A stretch of DNA of 64,000 nt, taken from the NCBI RefSeq assembly GCF_041296385.1, contig NC_091016.1, forward strand, positions 9,893,997 through 9,957,996. The letters run 5' to 3'. The notes beneath the pieces are model-generated. The model was given only the letters and a program-made list of their open reading frames with translations. It was not told the DNA's origin and searched no databases. Source of the stretch: Aphelocoma coerulescens. Its lineage: Eukaryota; Chordata; Aves; Passeriformes; Corvidae. Shown here piece after piece: positions 19,483-32,500 of the stretch (the first letter of the stretch is position 1; every line of letters starts with the position of its first letter). Made by a program: the position numbers and the translations under genes.

Positions 19483-22400
19483 GCGAAGTGCGCCAGGGGA
19501 GAAGCACTTGCTGGAGAAGTCTTTCAATGTGCAAGGCTTTGAAGGCAGCACCCCAATCGGGACATGAGGAGGGCTGATGAAGAACGTGGTTCTTTCTTGG
19601 CAACTTTCTCCTGTGCGAGATGTCTACCGAAGATCTTTGCTCCTTGCCAGACTGCAGTGTGCACCAGAGTACACTCTGGCCGAGAAGGAGAAGGCAGACA
19701 GCACCACCATCTGACGGGCCCTATGCAGGTTATGACAGAAAGCAGACTGCCCCTGGAAGGCACTGGCAGCTACGAGTTCCCCAAGTGTCAGGGGCAAATG
19801 CTGGGCGAGCTCGTCATCCTGGCACGGTTCTCTGTGCGAGAGCGACTTCTCAGCGGTCCTTCTCGTGGCCCCGATTGCGCTGCTGTGTTTTCAAAGTCCT
19901 GCACACTGAAAGACTCATCCAGCAAGTGCTTCTCCCCTTCAAGTTTCGCTGAGCGAGAGCTACCATGAGTAGTGTGGACGCCGCGAAACCGAAGGGGTCT
20001 CCCGCTAGCTCGAGCTGCGGAAAAACCGTGCACAGCACACTGACAAGCGGCAAAGCACAATGGCCTCGCTCGGCTTCTCTTCTGCCCAGACAACGAAAGG
20101 CGAAGAACGAAGCCTCAGAGCACCGGGCTTGTGCGTGCAGCATTGCAGAAAGCCCAGAGACGCCTATCGGGAATTTCGGTCCTTGCGAGAGAGTCTTGTG
20201 TGCCTCGTGGTGCTTCGAGCCGAGAAAGACCGGGCAGACAGCACCGCCACAGAGGGGGCGCTTTTGCACCTTGTAAAAGGCAAGAGGACTGCTCCTGGAA
20301 GGTGGTGCGAATCCCTGTTGCCACTAGTGTCAGGAGCAAAGTGCTTGCAAGCTTATTGTCCTGGCACAGCTCTCTGCGGGAGACGTAGCCGAGAAGCTTT
20401 CCGCTTAGCTTGGGATCGCAAGAGGGACAGATTGTGCTGCTACGTAGCGCTGGGAAGGAGAGGTGCAGGGCCCAGGCGTGTTTGGGCAGAAGCAGTGCAC
20501 TGGAGCGCTTGGCTGCCGACACAGCGTTCCGTGCGAGAAGCAGACCGCTGTTCGCCTCCGGGAGAATGAAGGTACGGCGTGCTCGAAAAGGCGAAGGACG
20601 AAGCCGCAGAGCACCGGGCTGGTGTGCGCGTCGTATGGGCTTGCAAGACGAAGGGTGGCTGCTGCACTCCTGCCTGCTGAATTGACGTTCTAGCATTCGG
20701 AAGGAGGACGCTCAAGGGCACTTGCTTGTGCCGCTGCCTCTTCCTCTTCCAGCTCTAGGTGGAAGTGATTGTGCTTCTTCTCAAGATTCTTGTGGAAACT
20801 CTTTTGTTGAACTTTGGAGTGCAAAATCCTGGGAACTGAATGTTACATTCCATCTAGAACGAAAGTTTTATTCCTCAGTTTTTGTCAGGAACAGCTAGAA
20901 TGGAAAACACATCTTGGCTTTTTGCATTCCCTTCAGAGAATATTAACACTACGCAAATCGATGCCACGATCTATTCTGTCACCTAAATTTACTGTTTCAA
21001 TCATGCACTCATACGCTGCTCGTCTGAAATTTTCTGTCCAGATTCATTTGACCTCACGCATCTTCTGTTTTGCAGTACCAACAAGTCTTGCTACAGAAAG
21101 ACATGCTAGATCAGCAGCAGTGTTCAGGTAGGCCTTTGGTACGGCAGTATCTGAACAGCACGCAACTCATACCTCAGCAATTCTCCCTGTGGCTCTGCTA
21201 TGCGTGCTCTCGCATTTTTTCTCTCTCACTGAGCCTAAACTGTAGAACAAAAACATCCAGGAACTGCTGCCATGGGAATGCACAAAGACCAAAATCCCAG
21301 AGGTGGCCTGTACATTCCCTTTGCAGCCCCTGAACCATATCAAACGCACTGCTGGTCTGTACTTTTCTTTCCAGTGACACATCACATTCAGTCGAGCGGA
21401 TACTGCAGACAAACCGAATCACTTCCAGCTAGCGAGCTCCAATACGAAAATGTGGCCGCACAGGAAGCTTTCACTGGCCTTGCATGGTACAGTTGCAAAC
21501 TTGCACTATGACTGCAGTCAAATGGTACTCAGGGCTTTTACATTGCGTCTGTACACTGCACACACCCGACGGTGTTCTGTGCCTTCACTGTCAGTTTGGC
21601 TACCATCAAGTACTTTCATGTTCCCAAGGTGCCTATTTGGCACAAAGAAAAAGATACCAGCCTTGCTGGACTGCGACTTCTTCTGCCAGTCTTTCACGTA
21701 CACACTTCTCACTGGGGCTATGCACCTTTCTTCTAAGCTGTGTGGAAAGTCACATTCTTTACACTCACAGATGCCAGTTTCCATCCTTAAAAGAGCCCGC
21801 AGCTCTGCCCATGCAAGCAGTCTGAGAACCGAAGCCCGCTGGCAGCATTCAGCTTTGTCTCTTTTCAGAGCGTGTACTGCACACAGCACAGTATGCTGTG
21901 GGGGGTTTTCCTCCGTTATAAGTACAGTCATACTCTTTCTGTTCCACTAAGTCCACATCATCCATCTACCTCTCGCTCAGGGAAAGGCAGTAGGAGAGAG
22001 AAAAGCAGTTGCTGCATTGGTCTTTCCGAGTCCATGATTTTCAACAAACCGCCGCACTCTGGATGACAAGGGGGTGCAATGGGAGGGTCTGCTGTTCTTG
22101 CTCAAGCTGGCACTTTCATGAGCTAATGTTTGTGTAGGATGTTCACAAGTTAGTATCTGGACTCTGCGAGAGTGCAAGACAGCGCTGGGGAGCTCACATT
22201 GCCCTCTGAGTGTGGTGCAAATAAGAGTTTGTACCTGGAAGGGGGAGATCAGTGAAATCTTTTTGTCCTGACACGGTTGATTTGAGAGCAGTGGTGTTTT
22301 CAACTTGGCTCTGCACTTTGGGTGGTTTATAGCTAGGTGAGGGGCCTTTCCTTCTTTTGCAAGTCCCCCCTGCCATGCTGGGGTTGTTCTTCTGAGTGCT

Positions 22401-25400
22401 GACAGCGCGCAGGTTAAAGTTAACTGCTCCTCATGGCGCCCAGCACCATTCATGTGGCAATAGTTTGTTCCTTTGCGGATCCTGGCTCTTCGAATGTCTT
22501 TTGATTTCGTCCGGAAGACACTTCCATGTGGAGACAGCAACAGGTTGCTGAATGGGCACCTTTTGTGACCAATATTTACACTTGATGAAATTAGTGCATC
22601 AGGATGGTGATAGGCAACCAATGACCACTCAATTAACACTTACAATATTACTAACTTAAGCGAAACGAGGTTTTGCAAATGGCAATCTCTCCTTTGTACT
22701 GATACAGCCCTAATTTAATTTTCTTCAATGCACCAGCCTCAAGCACGGTGCTCTGCATGATTGCAAGTAAGAATTGCAAGATTGCAAGTAGGAACATTTA
22801 GTTGGAAAGGAAAGCTGATGGCACAGGTTCACATGACGCTGTTTCTATTCTTCAAAGTGAATGTGAAACCCACTCTAACTTATTATCCAAATAGGAGAGC
22901 ACCAGGGAATGCTCATACTTTAAAGGTAGCAGGGAAAAGAGCTCAGAAGCTTGGCTCTTGCATTCCCTCTCTAACAGTTCAACAGCTCTAGCCCAGAGAA
23001 CTGCCTACTAGGAAGAGCCATTAAATTCACATGCTCTTCTATGTGCACTTTCCTCCTCAGCTTTAAGTACCATCATAATCCTTCAGTCTCACAGAGTCAG
23101 GATGCAAACAGAATTTTATCAGGGGCTGCTAAAGTCAGCAGGATGCAAATTTGTTCAACAGCTTGGCTTTTTCATTCCTTCTCTAACAGTTCAACAGCTA
23201 TAGCCCACAGAACTGCCCATGAGGAAAAGCCATTAATTCGCTGAGAACACCCTACATGCAGATCCAAAACTGCTTTCTTTGCCAAAGAGAGAAACTATGA
23301 GCCCATCTCAGAAGAACTGGGATCTCCTCCTCCAAAATAGAAAACATCCAGGAACTGCTCCCATCCAATGTGCCAGAACACTGTTACTGGACATTACCTG
23401 CCCTGGTGTCTAAATCAGCTGCACACCAAGGATGAGCATAGCTGCTTGTCTTGGCTTACTGCCAAGAGTTCAGAAGACCACCTTTCAGAAGTGGAAACGA
23501 CATGCCAAAATTGACTTTTTCAGGAGACTGCCTTGAAAATAGGGCGTAGCAACTCCATACTTGTACAAATCAAGGCAGTGCTTCTACACCAAATATGCCA
23601 GGACAGAAAGTTGCTGCTGCCCTTTACCTCCACTAGGCAGCTTCTTATGTGCACCTGAAACACTGGGGCTAGGTGCTTTCCTTCCCATGGAAAAGCATTG
23701 TCATCCTCTCTGAGGAACTGGCGTGCTACCGCCAATATTGAATATATCTAAGAATTGCTCCTACACAAGAGGTGCCAGGAGAGAAATGTCTCAGTTGAGT
23801 TTACTTCCCCATGGGACCTTATCATCTGCTCCACCAACACTGGGATTCAGACCTTTGCATTCCAAGGAAAGGCATTATGAGTCACTTGGCCTTGCGTTGC
23901 CTTCAGTACCATTGCCTGGTTTTTCCTAGCCTACCCTTGCTTTGCCTTCCTTGGCTACGTCTCTCTTGCCTATGTCTCCCTTGCCCTGCCCTGCCCTGCC
24001 TATGATTTCCTTGCTTTGCCCTGCCTTGCCTTTTCTTCCATGCAGGCAAGGCAATGCAGTCAAAGCAAGTTTAGGCAATTCTAGTCAAGTCAAGGGAAAG
24101 TTAGGGAAAGCAAAGCAAGAGCAGTGAGCAGGCAGCAAAGTAGGGCCAATGAGTGCGAGGCAAGAGAAGGCCCAGAAGTTGTAGTTCGGAAGGCAGGGCA
24201 TAGGAAGGTAAGTCCAGTGATGCAGAGGGCAGGCAAAGACAAGAAAGGCTAGGCAAGGAAAGGCCAGCCAAGAAAGGGGTAGGCAAATAAAAACAGGGAA
24301 TGCTTACACAAAGCAATGTGAAGCAAGGAACAGCTAGGCAAGTCAAGGCAAGAACACAGGAAGGTCAGTGGAGTAAGGCAAGCAAGGGAGAGATAGGAGA
24401 AGCAAGTTAAATCAAAGGAGAGGAAGACAAGACATGGAAGGCCAGGGAAGGAGGCAGTAGGCAGGGGCTGGTTATGAAAGGCAGTGCAAGGCTGTTGCTG
24501 TTGAGACGGTCACGACACACATACACTCTCTGCCCCGAGCAATGGCAAAAAACCACTTGTATTATTTATGCATCTTCTCTTATGCACTTTTTTAGCTACA
24601 TGTGCATGGACTATTATTTTGCTATAATACAATACTATTGGTTGTCTATAGTGTACACACATTCTTTGCTAAACATCAGCCAGTATCGTCCCTTTTGCAG
24701 CTGTTACAACTTCTTTCTGTTGTTTATCTTCTTGCTTCTGCAATTCTCACGGGTACAAAATGATTGTATCAACGGAAGTGTCTGTGAGGCCTTCAGACCA
24801 GCTGTTGGTTCCCACAAAAGGCAAAGGAGTGGTAGACAAAAGAAGGCCAGGAATCTGTAGGCAAAGCAGGGATTGGGAGGGGTAGGCAAAGGAAAGCAAG
24901 GCCATGTTGGAAAGGGGCACAAATGTCAAGAAGGGCAAGGGTTATGCAAGGCAGTGCAAGGCAAGGGAAGGGTAGGCAGGCCAAGGCAAGACAAGAGCAT
25001 GGAGGGGTGGTGCAGAAAAGGTGATGATCGGATGGATAGGCCAGTCAAAGGTGGGTAGGTGTGGGTAGACTAGGCGAGGGAAAGAGGGGTAGCAGGGCAA
25101 GGCAAGTGTTGGCTTTGCAAAGCAAGGCAAGAGAGACTTAGGCAAGGCCAAGAGAGTCATAGGAGAAGCAGGCAAGACAAGACCAGGAAACAAGGGGTAA
25201 GAAAGTCAAGGTGGGAGATTGGTGAACAAGGCCATGCAATGGAGACATAGGAAGGGCAAGGGAGGTACACAGAGGTGTCTGTAAGGCAATGCAAGGCTGG
25301 GCTCTGCATGGCAAGGGATGATCAGGTATGGCAATGCCTTCATGTACCCCACTGTTTCAGGAGAATATGAGAGGTGGCCCAGGGGTGGTCAAAGCCAGCA

Positions 25401-28400
25401 AGACCCATCTGTCCTGGCAGCTTTCCTCCGGGAGTAATCCTTGGTTGTATTGGATATGGGACATGCAATCACCATTTTAGCCATAGACTCCTGGACAAGA
25501 ATGAAAGTTCTTTTCCCTGGGAAGGAAAACACGTAGACCCACTGTTTCAGGTGCAGATGAAAGACAGAACAAGGAAGGACAAGGCACTCGAAGAACGCCT
25601 TCTTTCTGGACGCGTCCTTCTGGGTGTGCTCAAGCTGCGTGGGCTCGGCAGCACTGAAGGTGTAAGAACCTGTTTCTGGCCAGGCAGTGTGCTGCAGTGC
25701 AAGGGCTGCGCCTTACTTTGTTGAAGCAGGCAGAGCATTCTCAGCTGAATCTGCTTGTTGAAGCAGCTCTGGGCTGGACATTTGCAAGTCGCTCCACTGA
25801 GCCCATGAAGCCGGTGCCCAGCTGCTTCGTTCTTCGCCTTCTGTGGTCCGGACAGGACTGAAGCGCAGCGATGGCTTGGAGCTTTGCCGCTCTTCAGCGT
25901 GAACACTGCACGCAGCCACAGGCTGCTGTGCAGGGCTTTTCCTCAGCTCGACGTACAGTCATTCTCTTGCTGTTTCCCCGAGTCGAAAGTGTCCGTGTAG
26001 CTCTCTCGCTCAGCGAAAGGCGTCAGGAGAGAAACACTTGCTGGATGAGCTTTTCGCTGGCCAAGCCTTTCAACACAGCACCACCATTCGGGCAAAGGAG
26101 GAGGAGAAAGGAAAGAGCACCTTTTCGTCCCGGCACGTTCTTCTTTGCGAGACGCCTCTCCGCCTCTTCGCTCCCTGCAAGGCTGTAATGTGCGCGGTGG
26201 CACTTGGAAGCGAGAAGGCAGGTGCAGAGAGCACCGCGATCTGACGGCGCTGTGCCGGCTGGAAAGGAAAGAGGGCTGCCACTGGAATGCGGTGCAAATA
26301 CAGGTTTGCACGCGTCGAGGGTAAGCGCCGGGTGAGCTTGCTGACCTAAAACCGTTCTCTGTGCCAGACACAGGCATTGAGAATCTTTCCGTTAAGAATC
26401 AGGCTGCCACGCAAACAGAACGTGGTGCTGCCTAGCGCTGCGAGGGAAAGTGCAGGCAGAGCATTCTCGGCTGAATCTGCTTGTTGAAGCAGCTCTTGGC
26501 TGGACATTTGCAAGTCGCGCCACTGAGTCCATGAAGCCGGTGCCCAGCTGCTTCGTTCTTCGCCTTCTGTGGTCCGGACAGGACTGAAGCGCAGCGATGG
26601 CTTGGAGCTTTGCCGCTCTTCAGATTGTTTACTGCAGGCATCTACATTTTTCTGTGCACGGATTTTCCTCAGCTGGACATAGAATTATTTTCTTGCTGTT
26701 TTACAGTGTCCAGACCATCTGTGTAGCTCTCGGTCAGGGAAATGCGTCAAGAGAGACGCCCTTGCTGGATGAGCTTTTCGCTGGCCAAGCCTTTCGACAT
26801 CCCACCACAATTGGTCGAGGACGAGGAGAAAGGAGGGGTAACAGGGTAATATCTCTACAGTGCATCAGGTCATGTGAAATTTGTGCTGCTGCTGCCTAGT
26901 GCCCTTGCAGCTATCTGGGGAAGCAATTGCCCTTCCCTTCAGTCTCTGAGTTTCGGAGAACACGAATGCATGTAGGATGCAAGCGGAGGAGGGAAGTACA
27001 GAGTGCACCGGTGAGTTCGCTGTTGCTTACCTGGGGAGGGCGGAGGTGCAGCCCAGCACTGGCTTTGACGTCTACGGCCGTTCTCCAGGAGAGTAGCTGC
27101 TGGAGGCTGCCAAGGGAGCTGCGAGCACGAAAGTATAGCGGGCGTCTGTCTTAGAAGAAAGGCGCAGAGCCGCACTGTGATGCGCCCTTTCAGGAGGCTG
27201 CTTGGAGAAAGGGTGCTTTAGGAGGGCCTTCTGCTTTGACGCCTGCTCCTGGCTGAGCTCTAGCTGCAGGGACTCTGCAAGGCTGAACGACTAGGAAAGT
27301 GCCTAGCTCCACGCTGTGGGATGAAGTGCTACGGCTCCGCGTTCCCTTTTGGAGACGCGAGGACTCCCTCAGCCGGCTTGGCTTGTGAACGAGCCTGCTG
27401 GACTTCTGCAACTCGGTGCACTGCACCTGCAAGCCCGGTGCTCTGCGGCTTCATTTTTCGCCTCACGTTATCTGCACGGAAGGGAAGCCCAGCGAGGGCA
27501 CTGAACTTTGCCGCTTTTGCTCGTGCATGCTGCACGCACCCTCGGTGTAGCGTGCACGATTTCTTTCCACAGCTCTATAGGAGAAAGGCTCGCGAAGGGT
27601 GTCTGGACTTCAGGCGGCTCTCTTGAAAGCTGTGTATTGCATAGGCGAAGTTACAGCATTTCAGGGAGTGGGTATCCAGAGCCAGCCCTACAGCTGTCAG
27701 CTACAGCTGGTAGGCATACCTGGAGCCGCTTTCTGTTCAAGTTAGAAAGCATTATGTATTTTTCTTTGCTGAGTATCTCAATACATAGCAACCAATAAGC
27801 ACCATACAACAATACCTTTACATTTGCCTGTAGCCTATCATGACTACTACCATTACCATATTATAGTCATTCTTATCCAATCACAAGAGTAAGTATGTTA
27901 CAATTTAAGCTTACAGTGGAAAATTCTCAGACCTCTCTTCTTCTTGCTACATCGACATTTCTTGTTTGCCTGCGATAGCTCTCTTTTTGGTAAAAACATG
28001 TTTTCTATTTCCTTATGGCCTTCTTGAGACTTATTTACTTGGTGAAAAACATGTGCTTGTTTGTACTCACATACCGGTGTCCTAATAAAAAACATCTCCT
28101 TCCAACTCAATCTCCAACCTTTGCCTTCTCAGTTATTCAGTGATCAGTGTTTCAGCAAAACACCTTTTACTCTCTATCAAAACTCGTTTCCATTTCTACC
28201 TCATGCTAAGTTTCTACATTCAGAGATCTTTCTGTCAAGCCTACATAGCTGTGAAACTTTCTTACCAAACTTTCATCCTCTCCAACAAGCTCGAGCTACA
28301 AGGACACCCTTTCAGTTTCGCTGAGTCCACGCTGCCCACGTAGCTGTCGCTGAGCGAAGTGTGCCAGGGGAGAAGCACTTGCTGGAAGAGTCTTTCAATG

Positions 28401-29586
28401 CGCACGGCTTTGAAGGCAGCACCACAATGTGGGCCACGAGAAGGGGTGAGGAGGAATGTGGTGTCGTCCTGGCACCTTTCTCCTGTGTGAGCTGTCTACC
28501 GAAGCTCTTTGCTCCTTGCGAGACGGCAGCGTGCGCCGGAGTACACTCGAGCCGAGGAGCGGGCAGACAGCATCGCCATCTGGCGGGCGCTTTGCAGCTT
28601 GCCGCAGAAAGCGCTGCACTGCCGGGCACAATGTTCCGGGCGAGAAGCAGAAGACCGTCCGCCTCCGGGGGAACGAAGGTACGGCGTGCTCGAAAAGGCG
28701 AAGAACGAAGCCGCGGAGCGCCGGGCTCGCGTGCTCGTTGTACGGGCTGCAAGACGAGCGTGGCTGCCACTCTCCTGCCTGCTGAATTGACGTTATAGCC
28801 TTGGGAAGGAGGAAGTTCCACGGCACTTTCCTGTGCTGCTGCTGCCTATTCCTCTTGTAGCTCTCTGTGGAAGCATTTGCGCTTCCCTTCAGTCTCCGTC
28901 TTTCCGAGAACACGATGGTAGTAGCATGCAGCGGAGGAGGGAAGAACAGAGCGCACCGGTGAGTCTGGTGCCGCTTACGTGCGGAAGGCGAAGGTGCAGC
29001 CCAGCCCTGGCTTCTACTTCTCGGGCCGTTCTCCAGGAAAGCAGCTGCTGGAGGCTGCCAAGGGAGCTGCGAGAGTGAAAGCAAGGTGGGCGTCTGTCTT
29101 AGAAGAAAGGCACAGAGCCACAGTGTCATTTGCGATTTCCGAAGGCTGGTTGGAGAGGCGTGCTTTAGGAAAGCCTTCTGCTTTGACGCCTGCTCCTGGC
29201 TGAGCTCTAGTTGCAGGGACTCTGCAAGGCTGAACAACTAGGAAAGTGCCTATGTCCACGCTGTGGGATGAAGCACTATAGCTGCGGCTTCCTTTCTGGA
29301 GCAAGCAAGAATGCTCTCAGCCGACTCTGCTTGTGAACGAGCCCTTGCTGGTCTTGGGCAATTTGGTGCACTGCACACGCAAGCCCAGTGCTCTGCAGCT
29401 AAATTGTTTGCCTTAAGTGGTCTGGACTGAAGAGAAGGCCAGCGATGGCAGTGAACTTTGCTGCTTTTCCGCGTGCATGCTGCACCCACCAACGGTGCAC
29501 CGTGCACGGTTTCTTTGCTCAGCTCGAGCTACAGCGACACCCTTTCGGTTTCGCTGAGTCCACGCTGCCCATGCAGCTCTCACTCA
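19483..29586 (+). repeat. Array unit 3, long form (10104 bp)
   Basis: This complete unit has the 726-bp segment at 25726-26451. It shares with unit 4 the A at 19968, the C at 20154, the C at 20417 and the G at 24360 (offsets 486, 672, 935 and 4878). It shares with unit 2 the bases at offsets 2693, 5296 and 7265. It is therefore a mosaic of the variants seen in its two neighbours. Confidence 0.95.
25726..26451 (+). repeat. 726-bp long-unit segment (unit 3 copy)
   Basis: This has the same structure as the unit 2 copy: a 172-bp block at 25726-25897, repeated at 26452-26623, with S-type sequence between. By eye I saw no difference from the unit 2 copy. Confidence 0.88.
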
Positions 29587-32500
29587 GCGAAGTGCGCCAG
29601 GGGAGAAGCACTTGCTGGAGAAGTCTTTCAATGTGCAAGGCTTTGAAGGCAGCACCCCAATCGGGACATGAGGAGGGCTGATGAAGAACGTGGTTCTTTC
29701 TTGGCAACTTTCTCCTGTGCGAGATGTCTACCGAAGATCTTTGCTCCTTGCCAGACTGCAGTGTGCACCAGAGTACACTCTGGCCGAGAAGGAGAAGGCA
29801 GACAGCACCACCATCTGACGGGCCCTATGCAGGTTATGACAGAAAGCAGACTGCCCCTGGAAGGCACTGGCAGCTACGAGTTCCCCAAGTGTCAGGGGCA
29901 AATGCTGGGCGAGCTCGTCATCCTGGCACGGTTCTCTGTGCGAGAGCGACTTCTCAGCGGTCCTTCTCGTGGCCCCGATTGCGCTGCTGTGTTTTCAAAG
30001 TCCTGCACACTGAAAGACTCATCCAGCAAGTGCTTCTCCCCTTCAAGTTTCGCTGAGCGAGAGCTACCATGAGTAGTGTGGACGCCGCGAAACCGAAGGG
30101 GTCTCCCGCTAGCTCGAGCTGCGGAAAAACCGTGCACAGCACACTGACAAGCGGCAAAGCACAATGGCCTCGCTCGGCTTCTCTTCTGCCCAGACAACGA
30201 AAGGCGAAGAACGAAGCCTCAGAGCACCGGGCTTGTGCGTGCAGCATTGCAGAAAGCCCAGAGACGCCTATCGGGAATTTCGGTCCTTGCGAGAGAGTCT
30301 TGTGTGCCTCGTGGTGCTTCGAGCCGAGAAAGACCGGGCAGACAGCACCGCCACAGAGGGGGCGCTTTTGCACCTTGTAAAAGGCAAGAGGACTGCTCCT
30401 GGAAGGTGGTGCGAATCCCTGTTGCCACTAGTGTCAGGAGCAAAGTGCTTGCAAGCTTATTGTCCTGGCACAGCTCTCTGCGGGAGACGTAGCCGAGAAG
30501 CTTTCCGCTTAGCTTGGGATCGCAAGAGGGACAGATTGTGCTGCTACGTAGCGCTGGGAAGGAGAGGTGCAGGGCCCAGGCGTGTTTGGGCAGAAGCAGT
30601 GCACTGGAGCGCTTGGCTGCCGACACAGCGTTCCGTGCGAGAAGCAGACCGCTGTTCGCCTCCGGGAGAATGAAGGTACGGCGTGCTCGAAAAGGCGAAG
30701 GACGAAGCCGCAGAGCACCGGGCTGGTGTGCGCGTCGTATGGGCTTGCAAGACGAAGGGTGGCTGCTGCACTCCTGCCTGCTGAATTGACGTTCTAGCAT
30801 TCGGAAGGAGGACGCTCAAGGGCACTTGCTTGTGCCGCTGCCTCTTCCTCTTCCAGCTCTAGGTGGAAGTGATTGTGCTTCTTCTCAAGATTCTTGTGGA
30901 AACTCTTTTGTTGAACTTTGGAGTGCAAAATCCTGGGAACTGAATGTTACATTCCATCTAGAACGAAAGTTTTATTCCTCAGTTTTTGTCAGGAACAGCT
31001 AGAATGGAAAACACATCTTGGCTTTTTGCATTCCCTTCAGAGAATATTAACACTACGCAAATCGATGCCACGATCTATTCTGTCACCTAAATTTACTGTT
31101 TCAATCATGCACTCATACGCTGCTCGTCTGAAATTTTCTGTCCAGATTCATTTGACCTCACGCATCTTCTGTTTTGCAGTACCAACAAGTCTTGCTACAG
31201 AAAGACATGCTAGATCAGCAGCAGTGTTCAGGTAGGCCTTTGGTACGGCAGTATCTGAACAGCACGCAACTCATACCTCAGCAATTCTCCCTGTGGCTCT
31301 GCTATGCGTGCTCTCGCATTTTTTCTCTCTCACTGAGCCTAAACTGTAGAACAAAAACATCCAGGAACTGCTGCCATGGGAATGCACAAAGACCAAAATC
31401 CCAGAGGTGGCCTGTACATTCCCTTTGCAGCCCCTGAACCATATCAAACGCACTGCTGGTCTGTACTTTTCTTTCCAGTGACACATCACATTCAGTCGAG
31501 CGGATACTGCAGACAAACCGAATCACTTCCAGCTAGCGAGCTCCAATACGAAAATGTGGCCGCACAGGAAGCTTTCACTGGCCTTGCATGGTACAGTTGC
31601 AAACTTGCACTATGACTGCAGTCAAATGGTACTCAGGGCTTTTACATTGCGTCTGTACACTGCACACACCCGACGGTGTTCTGTGCCTTCACTGTCAGTT
31701 TGGCTACCATCAAGTACTTTCATGTTCCCAAGGTGCCTATTTGGCACAAAGAAAAAGATACCAGCCTTGCTGGACTGCGACTTCTTCTGCCAGTCTTTCA
31801 CGTACACACTTCTCACTGGGGCTATGCACCTTTCTTCTAAGCTGTGTGGAAAGTCACATTCTTTACACTCACAGATGCCAGTTTCCATCCTTAAAAGAGC
31901 CCGCAGCTCTGCCCATGCAAGCAGTCTGAGAACCGAAGCCCGCTGGCAGCATTCAGCTTTGTCTCTTTTCAGAGCGTGTACTGCACACAGCACAGTATGC
32001 TGTGGGGGGTTTTCCTCCGTTATAAGTACAGTCATACTCTTTCTGTTCCACTAAGTCCACATCATCCATCTACCTCTCGCTCAGGGAAAGGCAGTAGGAG
32101 AGAGAAAAGCAGTTGCTGCATTGGTCTTTCCGAGTCCATGATTTTCAACAAACCGCCGCACTCTGGATGACAAGGGGGTGCAATGGGAGGGTCTGCTGTT
32201 CTTGCTCAAGCTGGCACTTTCATGAGCTAATGTTTGTGTAGGATGTTCACAAGTTAGTATCTGGACTCTGCGAGAGTGAAAGACAGCGCTGGGGAGCTCA
32301 CATTGCCCTCTGAGTGTGGTGCAAATAAGAGTTTGTACCTGGAAGGGGGAGATCAGTGAAATCTTTTTGTCCTGACACGGTTGATTTGAGAGCAGTGGTG
32401 TTTTCAACTTGGCTCTGCACTTTGGGTGGTTTATAGCTAGGTGAGGGGCCTTTCCTTCTTTTGCAAGTCCCCCCTGCCATGCTGGGGTTGTTCTTCTGAG